A stretch of 58,791 bases of DNA, from positions 866,245 through 925,035 of the forward strand of contig CP070780.1 of the NCBI GenBank assembly GCA_020346285.1, written 5' to 3'. The notes below the pieces were generated by a model that made no database searches, was not told the DNA's origin, and saw only the letters and a program-made list of their open reading frames with translations. The first letter of the stretch is position 1. Every line of letters begins with the position of its first letter. Position numbers and translations under genes: made by a program. Below, piece after piece: positions 17,471 to 26,940 of this stretch. Source of the DNA: Candidatus Omnitrophota bacterium (GTDB taxonomy: Bacteria > Omnitrophota > Gorgyraeia > JABMRN01 > RBG-13-46-9).

Positions 17471-17484
17471 TGCTTTGTTGTTTT

Positions 17485-17557
17485 CCCGTATGAAATTCCT
17501 CCACATGAATTTCTACGGGATCCCGAAGAACTTCTAAAGAAGTTTCTACATTCGGGA
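17485..17557 (+). promoter_or_regulatory. Two-hairpin leader upstream of nrdJ
   Basis: Hairpin 1: CCCGTA (17485-17490) with TACGGG (17514-17519), extended inward by an imperfect GAAATT/AATTTC pair. Hairpin 2: TCCCGAA (17521-17527) with TTCGGGA (17551-17557), continuing as a 7-bp inner stem (17528-17534 with 17539-17545) around a TAAA loop. A T-rich stretch follows. It could be an attenuator or a pair of dispersed repeats. None of the conserved cobalamin-riboswitch core is visible. Confidence 0.5.
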
Positions 17558-17601
17558 TAATCTTTTATTGTTTCATTTTTTAACCACAGGAGCGTCAAAA
17601 A

Positions 17602-19863
17602 ATGGATAACAGTTCGGTAAATTTGTCGGAAAATGCAATAAAGGTTTTACGCAAAAGATATCTTGCGAAAGACGAAAAGGGCCGGGTTATTGAAACGCCC
17701 GAAAAAATGTTTCGCCGCGTCGCAAGAAACATTGCGGAGGCGGATAAATTATATAAGCACACCAAAAACGCAAAAGAAACCGAAGAAAAATTCTATAAAA
17801 TAATGACAAATTTGGAATTTCTTCCCAATTCCCCTACCCTTATGAACGCGGGCCGGGAACTTCAGCAATTAAGCGCCTGTTTTGTTTTAAGCATAGATGA
17901 TTCGATGGAATCAATATTTGAAACAATAAAAAATACGGCTATAATTCATAAAACCGGAGGCGGGACAGGATTTTCTTTTTCGCGGTTGCGTCCCAAAAAT
18001 AGCCAGGTACGTTCAACGGGAGGCATAGCCAGCGGCCCTGTTTCATTTTTAAAAGTTTTTGATGCCGCAACCCAGGCTGTGAAACAGGGAGGAACCCGTC
18101 GGGGCGCTAATATGGGAATTTTGCGAATCGACCATCCGGATATTTTAGAATTCATAACTTGCAAGGAGAACGATAAAGCAATTACCAATTTCAATATTTC
18201 CGTAGGCATTACCGAAGATTTTATGAAGAAGGCGGATGCAGGTGAAGATTATGACCTGATAGACCCTCGCACTAAAAAAGCAACCGGGAAACTAAACGCC
18301 AAAGAAGTTTTCAATCTCATAGTGAAAATGGCCTGGAAAAACGGAGAGCCGGGGATAATATTTTTGGATAGATTAAATAGAGACAATCCTACGCCGAAGG
18401 TAGGAGAGATTGAGTCAACCAATCCCTGCGGTGAACAGCCGATTTTACCATATGAGAGTTGCGATCTCGGTAGTATTAATTTATCCAAAATGGTCAGAAA
18501 TGATAAAATTGATTGGGATAAACTCGCCGGCACGGTGGAGACCGCGGTTCATTTTCTTGATAATGTTATCGATATGAATAAATATCCTTTGCCAAAAATA
18601 GAGGAGATGACCAAAGGAAATAGAAAGATAGGCCTGGGCATAATGGGCTTTGCCGATATGCTGATCAAGCTGGGCATTCCTTACGATTCGGAAGACGGTG
18701 TAGCCGTTGCCGATAAAGTGATGTCTTTTATATTGGCCGAGGCAAGAAAGGCCTCTATTAGACTTGCTGAAACCAGAGGCCTATTTCCTAATTTTAAGGA
18801 CAGTATATACGATAAACCGGGTGGCCCAAAATTAAGAAATGCGACGACGACTACTATAGCGCCGACGGGAACGCTTAGCATTATCGGCGGCTGTTCCGGC
18901 GGGATTGAGCCTCTTTTTGCCATCGTATATTATAAAGAGGTAATGGATAAGGAGAAGCTCCCCGAAATTAACGAGGCCTTTAAAGAAATAGCGAAAAAAA
19001 GAGGATTCTGGAGCGAAAAACTTTTAAAAAAGATTGCCAAAGCCGGCAGCATACAGAAGATTCAGGGGATTCCCGACGATATAAAAAGAATCTTTGTTAC
19101 TTCCCACGATATCGCTCCCGAATGGCATATAAAAATCCAGGCCGCATTCCAGCAGTATACGGATAACGCCGTTTCTAAAACAATAAATTTTGCCCATGAA
19201 GCCGGGATAGAGGATATAAAAAAGACGTATCGCCTCGCCCATCAACTTGGCTGTAAAGGCGTTACCGTTTACAGGGATAAGTCGAGAGAAGAACAGGTAT
19301 TGAATATAGAAGCCAAAGAAGCAATAAAAATAGAAGAAAAAGTAGCTATCTCAAAGATTGTTCCCCGGCCCCGCCCCAGCGTTACCTACGGGACAACCAC
19401 GAAAATTGCCACGGGATGCGGGAATCTCTATGTTACTATCAATGAAGACGAGGAAGGCTTGCCTTTTGAGGTATTTATGCAGATGGGTAAGGCAGGCGGT
19501 TGCGCGATGAGCCAGCTCGAAGCTATCGGAAGGCTCCTGTCTCTGGCGCTCCGGAGCGGGATAGAGTTCGATTCTATCATTGAGCAATTGAGGGGGATAA
19601 GATGCCCCTCGCCAAGCTGGGAAAAAGGCGGCAGGATATTTTCCTGTAGCGACGCCATTGCGCGCGTTCTGGAAAGAAGGCTGGTTAAAAGAAAGAAAAA
19701 TCGCGTATCGGAAAAAAATTCAATTTCAGAAAATACCAATGTGGCATTAATGACAAAAAAGAAAACAGGGAATATCGTGGGCGTATGCCCTGATTGCGGC
19801 GGCGCGCTATGGCATATCGAGGGTTGTATGAGCTGTAAAGCGTGCGGATATTCGAAGTGCTGA
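17602..19863 (+). CDS. nrdJ: Adenosylcobalamin-dependent ribonucleotide reductase (class II)
   Basis: 753 residues. It begins with [14 protein letters not shown] and [14 protein letters not shown], and has [15 protein letters not shown]. The catalytic loop [21 protein letters not shown] puts Cys276 and Glu278 at the radical site. A C-terminal TSCPD-like region is followed by a zinc-ribbon-like tail, [21 protein letters not shown], which supplies the reducing cysteines. It converts ribonucleotides to deoxyribonucleotides using coenzyme B12, independent of oxygen. AGGAG precedes the ATG, and the stop overlaps the next ATG by 1 base (TGATG). Confidence 0.95.
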   Translation: MDNSSVNLSENAIKVLRKRYLAKDEKGRVIETPEKMFRRVARNIAEADKLYKHTKNAKETEEKFYKIMTNLEFLPNSPTLMNAGRELQQLSACFVLSIDDSMESIFETIKNTAIIHKTGGGTGFSFSRLRPKNSQVRSTGGIASGPVSFLKVFDAATQAVKQGGTRRGANMGILRIDHPDILEFITCKENDKAITNFNISVGITEDFMKKADAGEDYDLIDPRTKKATGKLNAKEVFNLIVKMAWKNGEPGIIFLDRLNRDNPTPKVGEIESTNPCGEQPILPYESCDLGSINLSKMVRNDKIDWDKLAGTVETAVHFLDNVIDMNKYPLPKIEEMTKGNRKIGLGIMGFADMLIKLGIPYDSEDGVAVADKVMSFILAEARKASIRLAETRGLFPNFKDSIYDKPGGPKLRNATTTTIAPTGTLSIIGGCSGGIEPLFAIVYYKEVMDKEKLPEINEAFKEIAKKRGFWSEKLLKKIAKAGSIQKIQGIPDDIKRIFVTSHDIAPEWHIKIQAAFQQYTDNAVSKTINFAHEAGIEDIKKTYRLAHQLGCKGVTVYRDKSREEQVLNIEAKEAIKIEEKVAISKIVPRPRPSVTYGTTTKIATGCGNLYVTINEDEEGLPFEVFMQMGKAGGCAMSQLEAIGRLLSLALRSGIEFDSIIEQLRGIRCPSPSWEKGGRIFSCSDAIARVLERRLVKRKKNRVSEKNSISENTNVALMTKKKTGNIVGVCPDCGGALWHIEGCMSCKACGYSKC

Positions 19864-21146
19864 TGGCGAAAAAACTGTTATATGTAGTTCTTGATGGGCT
19901 CGGCGATAGGCCTATAAAAGCATTGGGCGGTAAAACGCCGCTTGAGGCAGCCGAAACACCCCGAATGGACGGGCTTGCCAAAGACGCAAAGCTGGGATAT
20001 GTCTATACCGTAGGAGAAAATATAGCGCCTGAATCCGACGTTGCCGTCATAAGTATTTTAGGATACGAAGCCGATAAATTCTACACGGGACGCGGCCCGC
20101 TGGAGAGTTACGCGGAAGGCCTCGAGGTAAGAGACGGTGATTTAGCTTACAGGGTTAATTTTGCTACGAAAGAAGTTAATTCGCGTAAGATTATCGACAG
20201 AAGAGTCGGGAGAAACCTGACGACCGGAGAGGCCTCTTCTTTGGCAAAAGAGGTTAACAAAAAAGTCAAGTTGAACGGAGCCGGTTTTGTTTTTAAGAAT
20301 ACCATCGGGCATAGAGGCGTTTTGGTTATACGAAAGAACGAGGGCAGGCTTTGCGCCGAGGTAACAAATACAGACCCGGCCTACGAGAGAGAGGGCGTTT
20401 ACGGAGTAGCAAAAGCGGTTTTCGAAAAAGTTATCCAGGTTGCCCGGCCGACCGAAGAATTTAAAAATTCTATCGAAGCCGGGGAAGCGGCACGCCTTAC
20501 AAATGAATTTGTGGAAGAGTCAAGCAAGGTGCTGGAAAATTCCGAGGTCAATAAAAAACGGAAAGCCGAACATAAACTTCCTGCAAATCTTATTCTTACA
20601 AGAGACGGCGGGGACAGGCTCCCCGAGTTTCCGCAAATCAGCGAACTTTTCAATCTTAAAATAGGATGTTTCGTGGAAATGCCTGTCGAAAAAGGAATTG
20701 CTCTTTTGACGGGGATGGAAATAGTAAAACTCCCTCTTCCTACAAAGGACCTTAAAAAGGATTACATCCTTCGCGCCCGAAAGGTGCAAAGCGCGATGAA
20801 GGCCTACGACGGTTTGTATATACACATAAAAGGCCCCGATGAGCCGGCGCACGACGGCAATTATCAAAAGAAAAAAGAATCCATCGAATTAATCGATAAA
20901 TATTTTTTCGGGGAACTCTTATCCGGGATAGATTTGAATAATGTTATTATAGCTGTCACGGCTGACCATTCAACCCCCTCGGAGATGAAAGCCCATTCGG
21001 GCGACCCCGTCCCTCTCATGGTTAGCGGAAAAGGTTTTGCGCCCGACGGTTTGAATGCTTTTTCCGAGAAGGAAGCCATAAAGGGAAGCTTAGGTCTTTT
21101 AAAAGGGCACGAACTTATGAAGCTTTTCATAAGTTTCCTCGGTTAA
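19863..21146 (+). CDS. apgM: 2,3-bisphosphoglycerate-independent phosphoglycerate mutase (ApgM type)
   Basis: 427 residues from ATG 19863, which overlaps the nrdJ stop. An upstream ATG at 19842 would add 7 residues within nrdJ. It begins KKLLYVVLDGLGDRPI (metal-binding Asp) and has the ESDVAVISILGYE nucleophile region. It ends with the DEPAHDGN and TADHSTPSEMKAHSGDPVPLM metal motifs of the archaeal-type enzyme in the alkaline phosphatase superfamily. It interconverts 3- and 2-phosphoglycerate in glycolysis. Confidence 0.92.
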   Translation: MAKKLLYVVLDGLGDRPIKALGGKTPLEAAETPRMDGLAKDAKLGYVYTVGENIAPESDVAVISILGYEADKFYTGRGPLESYAEGLEVRDGDLAYRVNFATKEVNSRKIIDRRVGRNLTTGEASSLAKEVNKKVKLNGAGFVFKNTIGHRGVLVIRKNEGRLCAEVTNTDPAYEREGVYGVAKAVFEKVIQVARPTEEFKNSIEAGEAARLTNEFVEESSKVLENSEVNKKRKAEHKLPANLILTRDGGDRLPEFPQISELFNLKIGCFVEMPVEKGIALLTGMEIVKLPLPTKDLKKDYILRARKVQSAMKAYDGLYIHIKGPDEPAHDGNYQKKKESIELIDKYFFGELLSGIDLNNVIIAVTADHSTPSEMKAHSGDPVPLMVSGKGFAPDGLNAFSEKEAIKGSLGLLKGHELMKLFISFLG

Positions 21147-21149
21147 ATA

Positions 21150-22169
21150 ATGAAAATAGCGATAGTAGGCTTTCCCGGATGCGGTAAGTCAACCTGTTTC
21201 AAGGCCATTACCCAGAAGACAAAAAACGAGACAGATTCCCTTGATCCCACCAAGCCGCATCTCGGGACCGTAAAAATCCTCGACCAGAGGCTGGAAAGAC
21301 TGGAAACCTTTTTTAATCCCAAAAAACTCACATACGCGGAAATAGTCTTTGAAGATTTACCCGGCTTTCACATACATCAAATAAAAGAAGTGGAAGCCCT
21401 CATGGAAGTTTTAGGGATATTTTCAGGGTCACGCGACCCCGTCAAGGATATAGAAGATATGGATGTCGAATTTATGCTTGCCGATTTAAGCGTTATCGAC
21501 AATCGGCTTCCGGCGCTGGATAAGGAATTAAAGCAGGATAATCGCAGGGAAAAAATTCTTGAACGCGAGACATTGTTAAAATGCAAGAAAGTCCTGGAGA
21601 AGAATACGCCGCTGGGTAATTTAGTGTTGACAGCCGACCAAGAAAAGGTAATTCGCGGATTTCAATTTTTAAGCAGAAAACCCTTATTTATTCTCGGCAA
21701 CATAGATGAGAATCGGCCTGCGGATGACACCGTAAAAAAAATGGAGGATTATTGTAAGAAAAGAAACGTTAAATGCGCGGAATTCCCGGCTAAACTTGAG
21801 GCCGAAATCGCTGATTTAGAGGAATCCGAGAGGGCAGCTTTTTTGAAAGAGCTGGGCATTAGCCAGGCGGCAAGGGATAGGGTAATAAAACTTGCTTATG
21901 ACGCGTTGGGATATATAACATTTTTCACGGTTAAGGGAAGCCAGACAAAGGCCTGGCCCGTAAAAAACGGCACGACTGCGATAGAGGCGGCGGGAAAGAT
22001 TCATTCCGATATACAGAAAGGGTTTATAAAGGCAGAGACGATAAATTTCGACGATTTGATAGCGTGCGGCTCGATGCAGGGCGCCAGAAAAAAAGCCTTG
22101 TTGAAATTAGAAGGAAAAGAGTATAGAATAAAGGATGGGGATATCATAGATTTTAGGTTTAGCGTGTGA
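21150..22169 (+). CDS. YchF-like P-loop NTPase with TGS-type domain
   Basis: 339 residues. Walker A is GFPGCGKST (residues 7-15), with FEDLPGF as the switch II region and LGNIDEN in place of the GTPase NKxD motif, as in YchF proteins that prefer ATP. The C-terminal 85 residues form a TGS-like/DUF933 domain (FFTVKGSQTKAW...GDIIDFRF). It is related to but shorter and more divergent than housekeeping YchF, so it may be a paralogue. YchF relatives bind ribosomes. It lies 3 bases after the phosphoglycerate mutase gene. Confidence 0.85.
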   Translation: MKIAIVGFPGCGKSTCFKAITQKTKNETDSLDPTKPHLGTVKILDQRLERLETFFNPKKLTYAEIVFEDLPGFHIHQIKEVEALMEVLGIFSGSRDPVKDIEDMDVEFMLADLSVIDNRLPALDKELKQDNRREKILERETLLKCKKVLEKNTPLGNLVLTADQEKVIRGFQFLSRKPLFILGNIDENRPADDTVKKMEDYCKKRNVKCAEFPAKLEAEIADLEESERAAFLKELGISQAARDRVIKLAYDALGYITFFTVKGSQTKAWPVKNGTTAIEAAGKIHSDIQKGFIKAETINFDDLIACGSMQGARKKALLKLEGKEYRIKDGDIIDFRFSV

Positions 22170-22200
22170 ATGCACAGATTAGCACAGATGGCAAGAAAGT

Positions 22201-22240
22201 TGTCATTGCGAGGAGGCACGAAGTGCCGACGAAGCAATCT
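22201..22240. repeat. TCATTGCGAG-family REP carrying a ribosome binding site and GTG
   Basis: TGTCATTGCGAG...GGCAC-GAA-GTGCC...CGAAGCAATCT: the hallmark ends with a GGCAC/GTGCC stem. It is flanked by two imperfect 18-base direct repeats (CACAGATTAGCACAGATG before, CGCAGATTAGCGCAGATT after). Within it GAGGAGG (22210-22216) lies 6 bases before GTG 22223, the probable start of the lipoprotein. Confidence 0.8.
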
Positions 22241-22741
22241 CATAATCGCAGATTAGCGCAGATTTTATTAGTTATAATCCTATTCGTTTCCCTTTCGGGA
22301 TGCGGGCATGTAAGCGAAGGCACATTAAGCGAAATCCTGGAAAGGGACCCTTCATTTAAAAAAGTTCTGGAGGCAAAAAAGCGTTTAAATACAAAAATTT
22401 TAGCTTTGGAAAATAAAAAACAAAGCCTCGACGCGCAAATCGCGCTTTTAAAACAAGAGGCAAATCCGGACATAGAAATGCTGCAGGCAAAATTGGAAAG
22501 TGTACGTTCCGAATACAAATTGAATGAGCGAGAACTCAAGGATTCTATATCCAGTTTAAAGAATATCCGTCGGCTCCTGGAGAGAAAAAGTAAACTCCTG
22601 TTAACAGGCGACGAAATTTCTGTCTGGAACAAAAGAATCGGTGATTTAGAAAAGAAAATAAATTCCCTCCATAACGAGCTCGACAGGTTAAAAAGCCAAA
22701 CCCGCCTTATAAAGACCGAAATCAAAATCCTCAAACAATAA
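22223..22741 (+). CDS. Coiled-coil lipoprotein
   Basis: 172 residues from GTG 22223. The start is chosen because GAGGAGG sits 6 bases upstream and the product then opens with a short basic region, a hydrophobic stretch and the lipobox SLSGC, so it should be lipidated. A longer reading from GTG 22166 (overlapping the previous stop) would add 19 repeat-derived residues. The rest is almost entirely charged heptad coiled coil (about 45-172). No enzymatic motif; perhaps a periplasmic structural protein. It sits between the YchF-like gene and folC. Confidence 0.7.
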   Translation: MPTKQSHNRRLAQILLVIILFVSLSGCGHVSEGTLSEILERDPSFKKVLEAKKRLNTKILALENKKQSLDAQIALLKQEANPDIEMLQAKLESVRSEYKLNERELKDSISSLKNIRRLLERKSKLLLTGDEISVWNKRIGDLEKKINSLHNELDRLKSQTRLIKTEIKILKQ

Positions 22742-22746
22742 GAGAC

Positions 22747-24063
22747 ATGAATTACAGGGAAGCGCTTCAATATTTAGATTCATTTATAGACTATGAGAAG
22801 ATAGGATATAAAAACCGGGAATCATTCTCTCTTTCGAGAATGCGTTGCCTGGCGCAGATTTTCGACAATCCTCAAAACAGCTTTCCCGCTATTCACATCG
22901 CCGGTACAAAAGGCAAAGGCTCAATAGTGGCTTTTATATCTAATATATTGAAAGAGGCGGGTTTTACCGTCGGGGTTTATACCTCACCTCACCTTACGGA
23001 TGCCCGTGAAAGGATAAAGATTAATAATGAGATAATAGCAGAAGCTGAGCTTGCTTTTTACGCAGGCGAGATAAAAAGAAAGCTTGATGGAAAAAAGCAC
23101 GGATTCTCGCCGACATTTTTCGAAATTTATACGGTTCTGGCTTTTAATTATTTTAAAGCAAAAAAAATAAATTACGGCGTAATAGAAGCGGGATTGGGCG
23201 GCCGATTAGACGCAACCAATATTATTAAACCTCTGGTTTCACTTATTTCGCCGATAAGTTACGACCACACCCATATTTTAGGGGAATCCCTTAAAAAAAT
23301 AGCCATTGAAAAAAGCGGCATCATAAAAAAAGGATGCGTTTCAATAAGTGCCCCGCAGGAAAATAGTGTTCTCGAGGTAATTCGGGAAAAGTGCAAATCC
23401 CTGGATGTCGAATTTATTTTAGTCGGAAAGAATATAAGATTCTGCGAAATCACGCACGATTCCGAAAAGGAGATATTTGACCTTAAAGGGGCTCTCGGAA
23501 ATTATGAAAATTGCCAAAGCCGCCTTCTCGGCCGGCATCAGATAATAAATGCCGCTTGCGCGGCAGGGATAGCCGAGAGCCTGGCCAAAAGAGGCGTAAA
23601 AATATCGGATGAAAGTATAAAAAAAGGCATAGAGATAACCGAGAATCCGGGCAGATGCGAAGTAATAGCGAGGAACCCTTATATTATTCTTGACGGCGCT
23701 CAAAATAGAGCGAGCGCAAACGCCCTGAAAGAGACCATCAGGAGGAACTTTGATTATAAAAAACTTATCCTCATACTGGGTGCCTCGAAGAAAAAAGACA
23801 TAAAAGGAATAGTAGAAGAGCTCTCATCTTTATCGGATATGCTTATTCTAACAAAGGCAAATATCGAGCGCCGGGAAGAGCCGCGCGTCATTGCGGGATT
23901 TATAAAAGAAAAAGATGTAATTTTAACAGATTCGGTTACGGAGGCGCTCCGGAGAGCCCGGGCCCTGGCGAGCGTCGAAGATATGATATTGATTACAGGG
24001 TCATTTTTTGTTATCGGCGAAGCAAAGAAGGTTAAATTTGAGGAAGAGAAACTTAGCATATAA
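22747..24063 (+). CDS. folC: Folylpolyglutamate/dihydrofolate synthase
   Basis: 438 residues. The P-loop is HIAGTKGKGSI near residue 50-60, with YTSPHLTDARERI, VIEAGLGGRLDATNI and SYDHTHILGESLKKIAIEKSGIIK, all hallmarks of FolC. The C-terminal Rossmann domain has ILDGAQN. It adds glutamates to folates, needed by the thymidylate-synthase-like enzyme and for formyl-tRNA. It overlaps the start of mnmE by 26 bases. Confidence 0.95.
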   Translation: MNYREALQYLDSFIDYEKIGYKNRESFSLSRMRCLAQIFDNPQNSFPAIHIAGTKGKGSIVAFISNILKEAGFTVGVYTSPHLTDARERIKINNEIIAEAELAFYAGEIKRKLDGKKHGFSPTFFEIYTVLAFNYFKAKKINYGVIEAGLGGRLDATNIIKPLVSLISPISYDHTHILGESLKKIAIEKSGIIKKGCVSISAPQENSVLEVIREKCKSLDVEFILVGKNIRFCEITHDSEKEIFDLKGALGNYENCQSRLLGRHQIINAACAAGIAESLAKRGVKISDESIKKGIEITENPGRCEVIARNPYIILDGAQNRASANALKETIRRNFDYKKLILILGASKKKDIKGIVEELSSLSDMLILTKANIERREEPRVIAGFIKEKDVILTDSVTEALRRARALASVEDMILITGSFFVIGEAKKVKFEEEKLSI

Positions 24064-25555
24064 CACGGACGATACAATTGTCGCTGTTTCGACGCCTCTC
24101 GGCGAAGGCGGAATCGGGATAGTGCGTTTGAGCGGAAGAAAGGCGCTTTCGATAGCGGATAAAATATTTGCGTCGAAAGATAAGTCCAAACCTTCGGAAT
24201 TTAAAACATATACCACGCATTACGGATATATTATTCGTCATGCGTCATTGCGAGCCCCGACGAAGTCGGGGCGAAACAATCCCATTGAGATTGCCTCGTC
24301 GCCTTCGGCTCCTCGCAATGACAGGAACAGGTATGCCGAAATCATTGACGAAGTCATCCTTACCGTTATGCGCGCTCCAAAAAGTTACACAACCGAAGAC
24401 GTGGTAGAGATAAACTGCCACGGCGGCATTGTTCCCCTGAGAAGGGTTCTGGATTTAACGTTAAGCCACGGTGCAAGGCTTGCCCAACCGGGCGAATTTA
24501 CAAAAAGGGCGTTTATAAACGGCAGAATCGACCTGACGCAGGCAGAAGCGGTTCTTGATATTATCCGGTCCAGGACAGACAGTTTCATGAAAGTAGCCCT
24601 TGGGCACTTGGAAGGAGGGCTTTCTAATAAAATACGCAGCTTGAAAGAGAAATTATTAGATATCCTTAGTGAATTGGAAGCCAGGATCGATTTTTCGGAA
24701 GATGATATAGAGCTTATGCCAAAAGAGGATTTATCTAAAAAGTTAGATATTTCTTCTGTGGAAATAAAAAAGCTTATCGATGACGCATGGAAAGGAATGA
24801 TTTTGAAAGAAGGTATAATGTGCGTTATATGCGGAAAACCAAATGCGGGGAAATCCTCGTTAATGAATACTCTTTTGAGAAGAAGCAGGGTTATCGTTAC
24901 CCCTGTTCCGGGCACAACCCGCGACGCTATCGAAGAGGAGATAAACCTGAAAGGCATACCTATAAGGGTTGTTGATACCGCCGGCATCTCGGAAGCGAGA
25001 GATATTGTAGAGAAGCACGGAATACGCAAGTCCAAATCTTATATAAAACTGGCCGACATTATCTTATTCGTGCTTGACTTGAGTAAACGGTGGTCAAGGA
25101 TGGATGAGAAGATTTTTAACGACATAAAAAGCAGAAAATTTATAATAATTGCCAATAAAAGCGACCTGCCGGTAAAACTCGATTTGAATAAAGTAAAGAA
25201 AATGTTAAACTCAAAGCCGGGAAAGCCGGAAGACGAGATAATAGAGATTTCCATGCTACGGAAAAGGAACCTGGACAGGGTGGAGGACGCGATACTGAAG
25301 AAGATCTGGCACGGCGAAATCCCGCATCCGGAAGGGGCTTTCGTAACCAATTTAAGGCACAGGAAAGATTTGGAAGCCGCGCATAAGTGTATAAGGGAAG
25401 CCATAAAGGCCTTAGAAAAAAAATCTACCGTTTTCCCGGAAATAGTCGCTTCCGAAGTGAAGGAGGCGGTGTTTTTTTTGAATTCCATTTTAGGGGACGC
25501 GATAGAGCCGGATATCCTGGACAGGATATTTTCAAAATTCTGCATAGGGAAATAA
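24038..25555 (+). CDS. mnmE: tRNA modification GTPase MnmE, with repeat-encoded insert
   Basis: 505 residues from a TTG at 24038, preferred because AGAAGG lies 6 bases before it; the first in-frame start codon is TTG 24008. The N-terminal domain starts DTIVAVSTPLGEGGIGIVRLSG, the G domain has GKPNAGKSSL (Walker A), DTAGI and NKSD, and the C-terminus is the invariant FCIGK. It modifies wobble uridines of tRNA with MnmG. Between GYII (about residue 69) and IDEVILTVMRAP there is a 30-residue insert encoded by two palindromic repeats (24244-24323), absent from normal MnmE. Confidence 0.95.
   Translation: MRKRNLAYNTDDTIVAVSTPLGEGGIGIVRLSGRKALSIADKIFASKDKSKPSEFKTYTTHYGYIIRHASLRAPTKSGRNNPIEIASSPSAPRNDRNRYAEIIDEVILTVMRAPKSYTTEDVVEINCHGGIVPLRRVLDLTLSHGARLAQPGEFTKRAFINGRIDLTQAEAVLDIIRSRTDSFMKVALGHLEGGLSNKIRSLKEKLLDILSELEARIDFSEDDIELMPKEDLSKKLDISSVEIKKLIDDAWKGMILKEGIMCVICGKPNAGKSSLMNTLLRRSRVIVTPVPGTTRDAIEEEINLKGIPIRVVDTAGISEARDIVEKHGIRKSKSYIKLADIILFVLDLSKRWSRMDEKIFNDIKSRKFIIIANKSDLPVKLDLNKVKKMLNSKPGKPEDEIIEISMLRKRNLDRVEDAILKKIWHGEIPHPEGAFVTNLRHRKDLEAAHKCIREAIKALEKKSTVFPEIVASEVKEAVFFLNSILGDAIEPDILDRIFSKFCIGK
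24244..24323. repeat. Inverted pair of REP repeats read in frame inside mnmE
   Basis: Copy 1 (24244-24283): GTCATTGCGAG-CCCCGAC-GAA-GTCGGGG-CGAAACAATCCC. Copy 2 in opposite orientation (24287-24323): GAGATTGCCTCG...GCC-TTC-GGC...CTCGCAATGACA. The reading frame stays open through both copies. Confidence 0.88.
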
Positions 25556-25589
25556 CCTGCCTTGCGCCCGTCCATCGGGGAAGAATGGG

Positions 25590-25618
25590 TTGCATTTAAT
25601 GCGGTTGTATAATATAAT
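25590..25618 (+). promoter_or_regulatory. Candidate promoter for the DUF212 gene
   Basis: TTGCAT, 17-base spacer, perfect TATAAT, 33 bases before ATG 25651. Confidence 0.6.
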
Positions 25619-25650
25619 AGCTATTTAATATTGCCATATAAGGATTGTTT

Positions 25651-26106
25651 ATGGAAACTACAAAAGACCTGTTTTTAGAACTTACGAGAAATAAGATTTT
25701 TTTCATTACCCTCTATACATGGCTTATTACCCAGACTATAAAGGTAATTATAGGCGTTATAAGGGAGAAAAAATTCAACTTCCGGTGGTTTGTGGGCACG
25801 GGCGGTATGCCGAGTTCCCATGCCGCGACCGTAAGCGCGCTAGCGACATGCATCGGGCTTTCGGTCGGATTTGATTCAGCAATATTTGTTCTTGCCCTGC
25901 TTTTTGCCATTATAGTAATATTTGACGCCCAGGGTGTCAGGCGCGCAACCGGCAAACAGGCGGAAATTTTGAACAAGATGCTTGATGATATTTACTGGAA
26001 GAAACACATCCAGGAAGACAGGTTAAAAGAGCTTTTAGGGCACACCCCTATTGAGGTTCTGGCAGGCATTGTATCGGGTATCACGATTGTGCTTTTACTC
26101 TGGTAG
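25651..26106 (+). CDS. Divergent PAP2 (DUF212) family membrane protein
   Basis: 151 residues from ATG 25651, with AAGGA 7 bases upstream; a TTG at 25645 is a weaker start. The core TGGMPSSHAATVSALATCIG is the phosphatase-like His motif of the DUF212/divergent PAP2 family, followed by DAQGVRRATGKQAEILN and a HTPIEVLAGIVSGI tail. About four hydrophobic helices. The substrate is unknown; relatives are thought to act on phospho- or pyrophospho-lipids. Confidence 0.88.
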   Translation: METTKDLFLELTRNKIFFITLYTWLITQTIKVIIGVIREKKFNFRWFVGTGGMPSSHAATVSALATCIGLSVGFDSAIFVLALLFAIIVIFDAQGVRRATGKQAEILNKMLDDIYWKKHIQEDRLKELLGHTPIEVLAGIVSGITIVLLLW

Positions 26107-26115
26107 TGTGCAAAA

Positions 26116-26940
26116 ATGAATAAAAAAGCTGCCGTAATTTTTCTTTCAATAGCCCTGGCAATAATTTTATTATCATCCATTGTGAGAAGTACCGCTTTAA
26201 AAAGAAGCCTGCGCCATATTGACAGGATTGATTCGGAGAATAAACAATCACTTTTGATTTTGGCCAAAAATTTTGAGGCGGGAAAAGATTACTTAAAAGC
26301 AAAGAAGGCGCTCGAAAAATTTATCGAAAACTCTCCCTATTCAAGTAAAACCGCAGAAATCCAGAAGGACATAGAAAATCTAAATATAAAAATTTTATTT
26401 TCCGATATTATGACAGATAATGACGTTTCCTACAAAATACAGCCGGGCGACACGCTTGCCAAAATTGCCTCCAAGTTTAACACCACGGTTGAATTGCTCA
26501 AGGAATCAAACAACCTTAGAAGCGACCTCATACTCCCGGGGAAGTTTTTGAAGGTCAACAGGGGAAAATTTAGCATTTTAGTCGATAAATCAAAGAATGA
26601 ATTAACCCTGAAAGAATCCGACAGCGAAATTGTAAAGACGTATCTCGTCTCTACGGGCGAGAATTTCAGCACGCCAATCGGAATATTTAAAATAGAAGAA
26701 AAACTCGTAAGCCCCGCATGGTACAGGGTCGGCGCTATTGTTGAACCCGATAGCCCGGAATATGAGCTGGGGTCGCGATGGATGGGGCTTTCGGTATCCG
26801 GATACGGCATCCATGGAACGAAGGAGGCGTCTTCTATCGGAAAATATATTACAAGGGGTTGCGTTAGAATGAGAAATGAAGACGTAGAGGAGCTCTACGC
26901 TATTGTCCCGGCCGGCACCGAGGTGGTGATTGTTGAATGA
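26116..26940 (+). CDS. LysM and L,D-transpeptidase (YkuD) protein
   Basis: 274 residues. An N-terminal membrane helix (about 5-25), a helical TPR-like segment, a LysM domain ([19 protein letters not shown]...LPGKFLKV, about 107-150), then a YkuD domain. The YkuD active site is HGTKE...[18 protein letters not shown] with the catalytic Cys near residue 252. Members form 3-3 cross-links in peptidoglycan or attach lipoproteins. The end overlaps accA by 4 bases. Confidence 0.92.
   Translation: MNKKAAVIFLSIALAIILLSSIVRSTALKRSLRHIDRIDSENKQSLLILAKNFEAGKDYLKAKKALEKFIENSPYSSKTAEIQKDIENLNIKILFSDIMTDNDVSYKIQPGDTLAKIASKFNTTVELLKESNNLRSDLILPGKFLKVNRGKFSILVDKSKNELTLKESDSEIVKTYLVSTGENFSTPIGIFKIEEKLVSPAWYRVGAIVEPDSPEYELGSRWMGLSVSGYGIHGTKEASSIGKYITRGCVRMRNEDVEELYAIVPAGTEVVIVE

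Noticed and set aside
17400-17600. Cobalamin riboswitch before the B12-dependent nrdJ
   Set aside because: The leader is too short and no conserved B12-box could be seen; only two simple hairpins are present.
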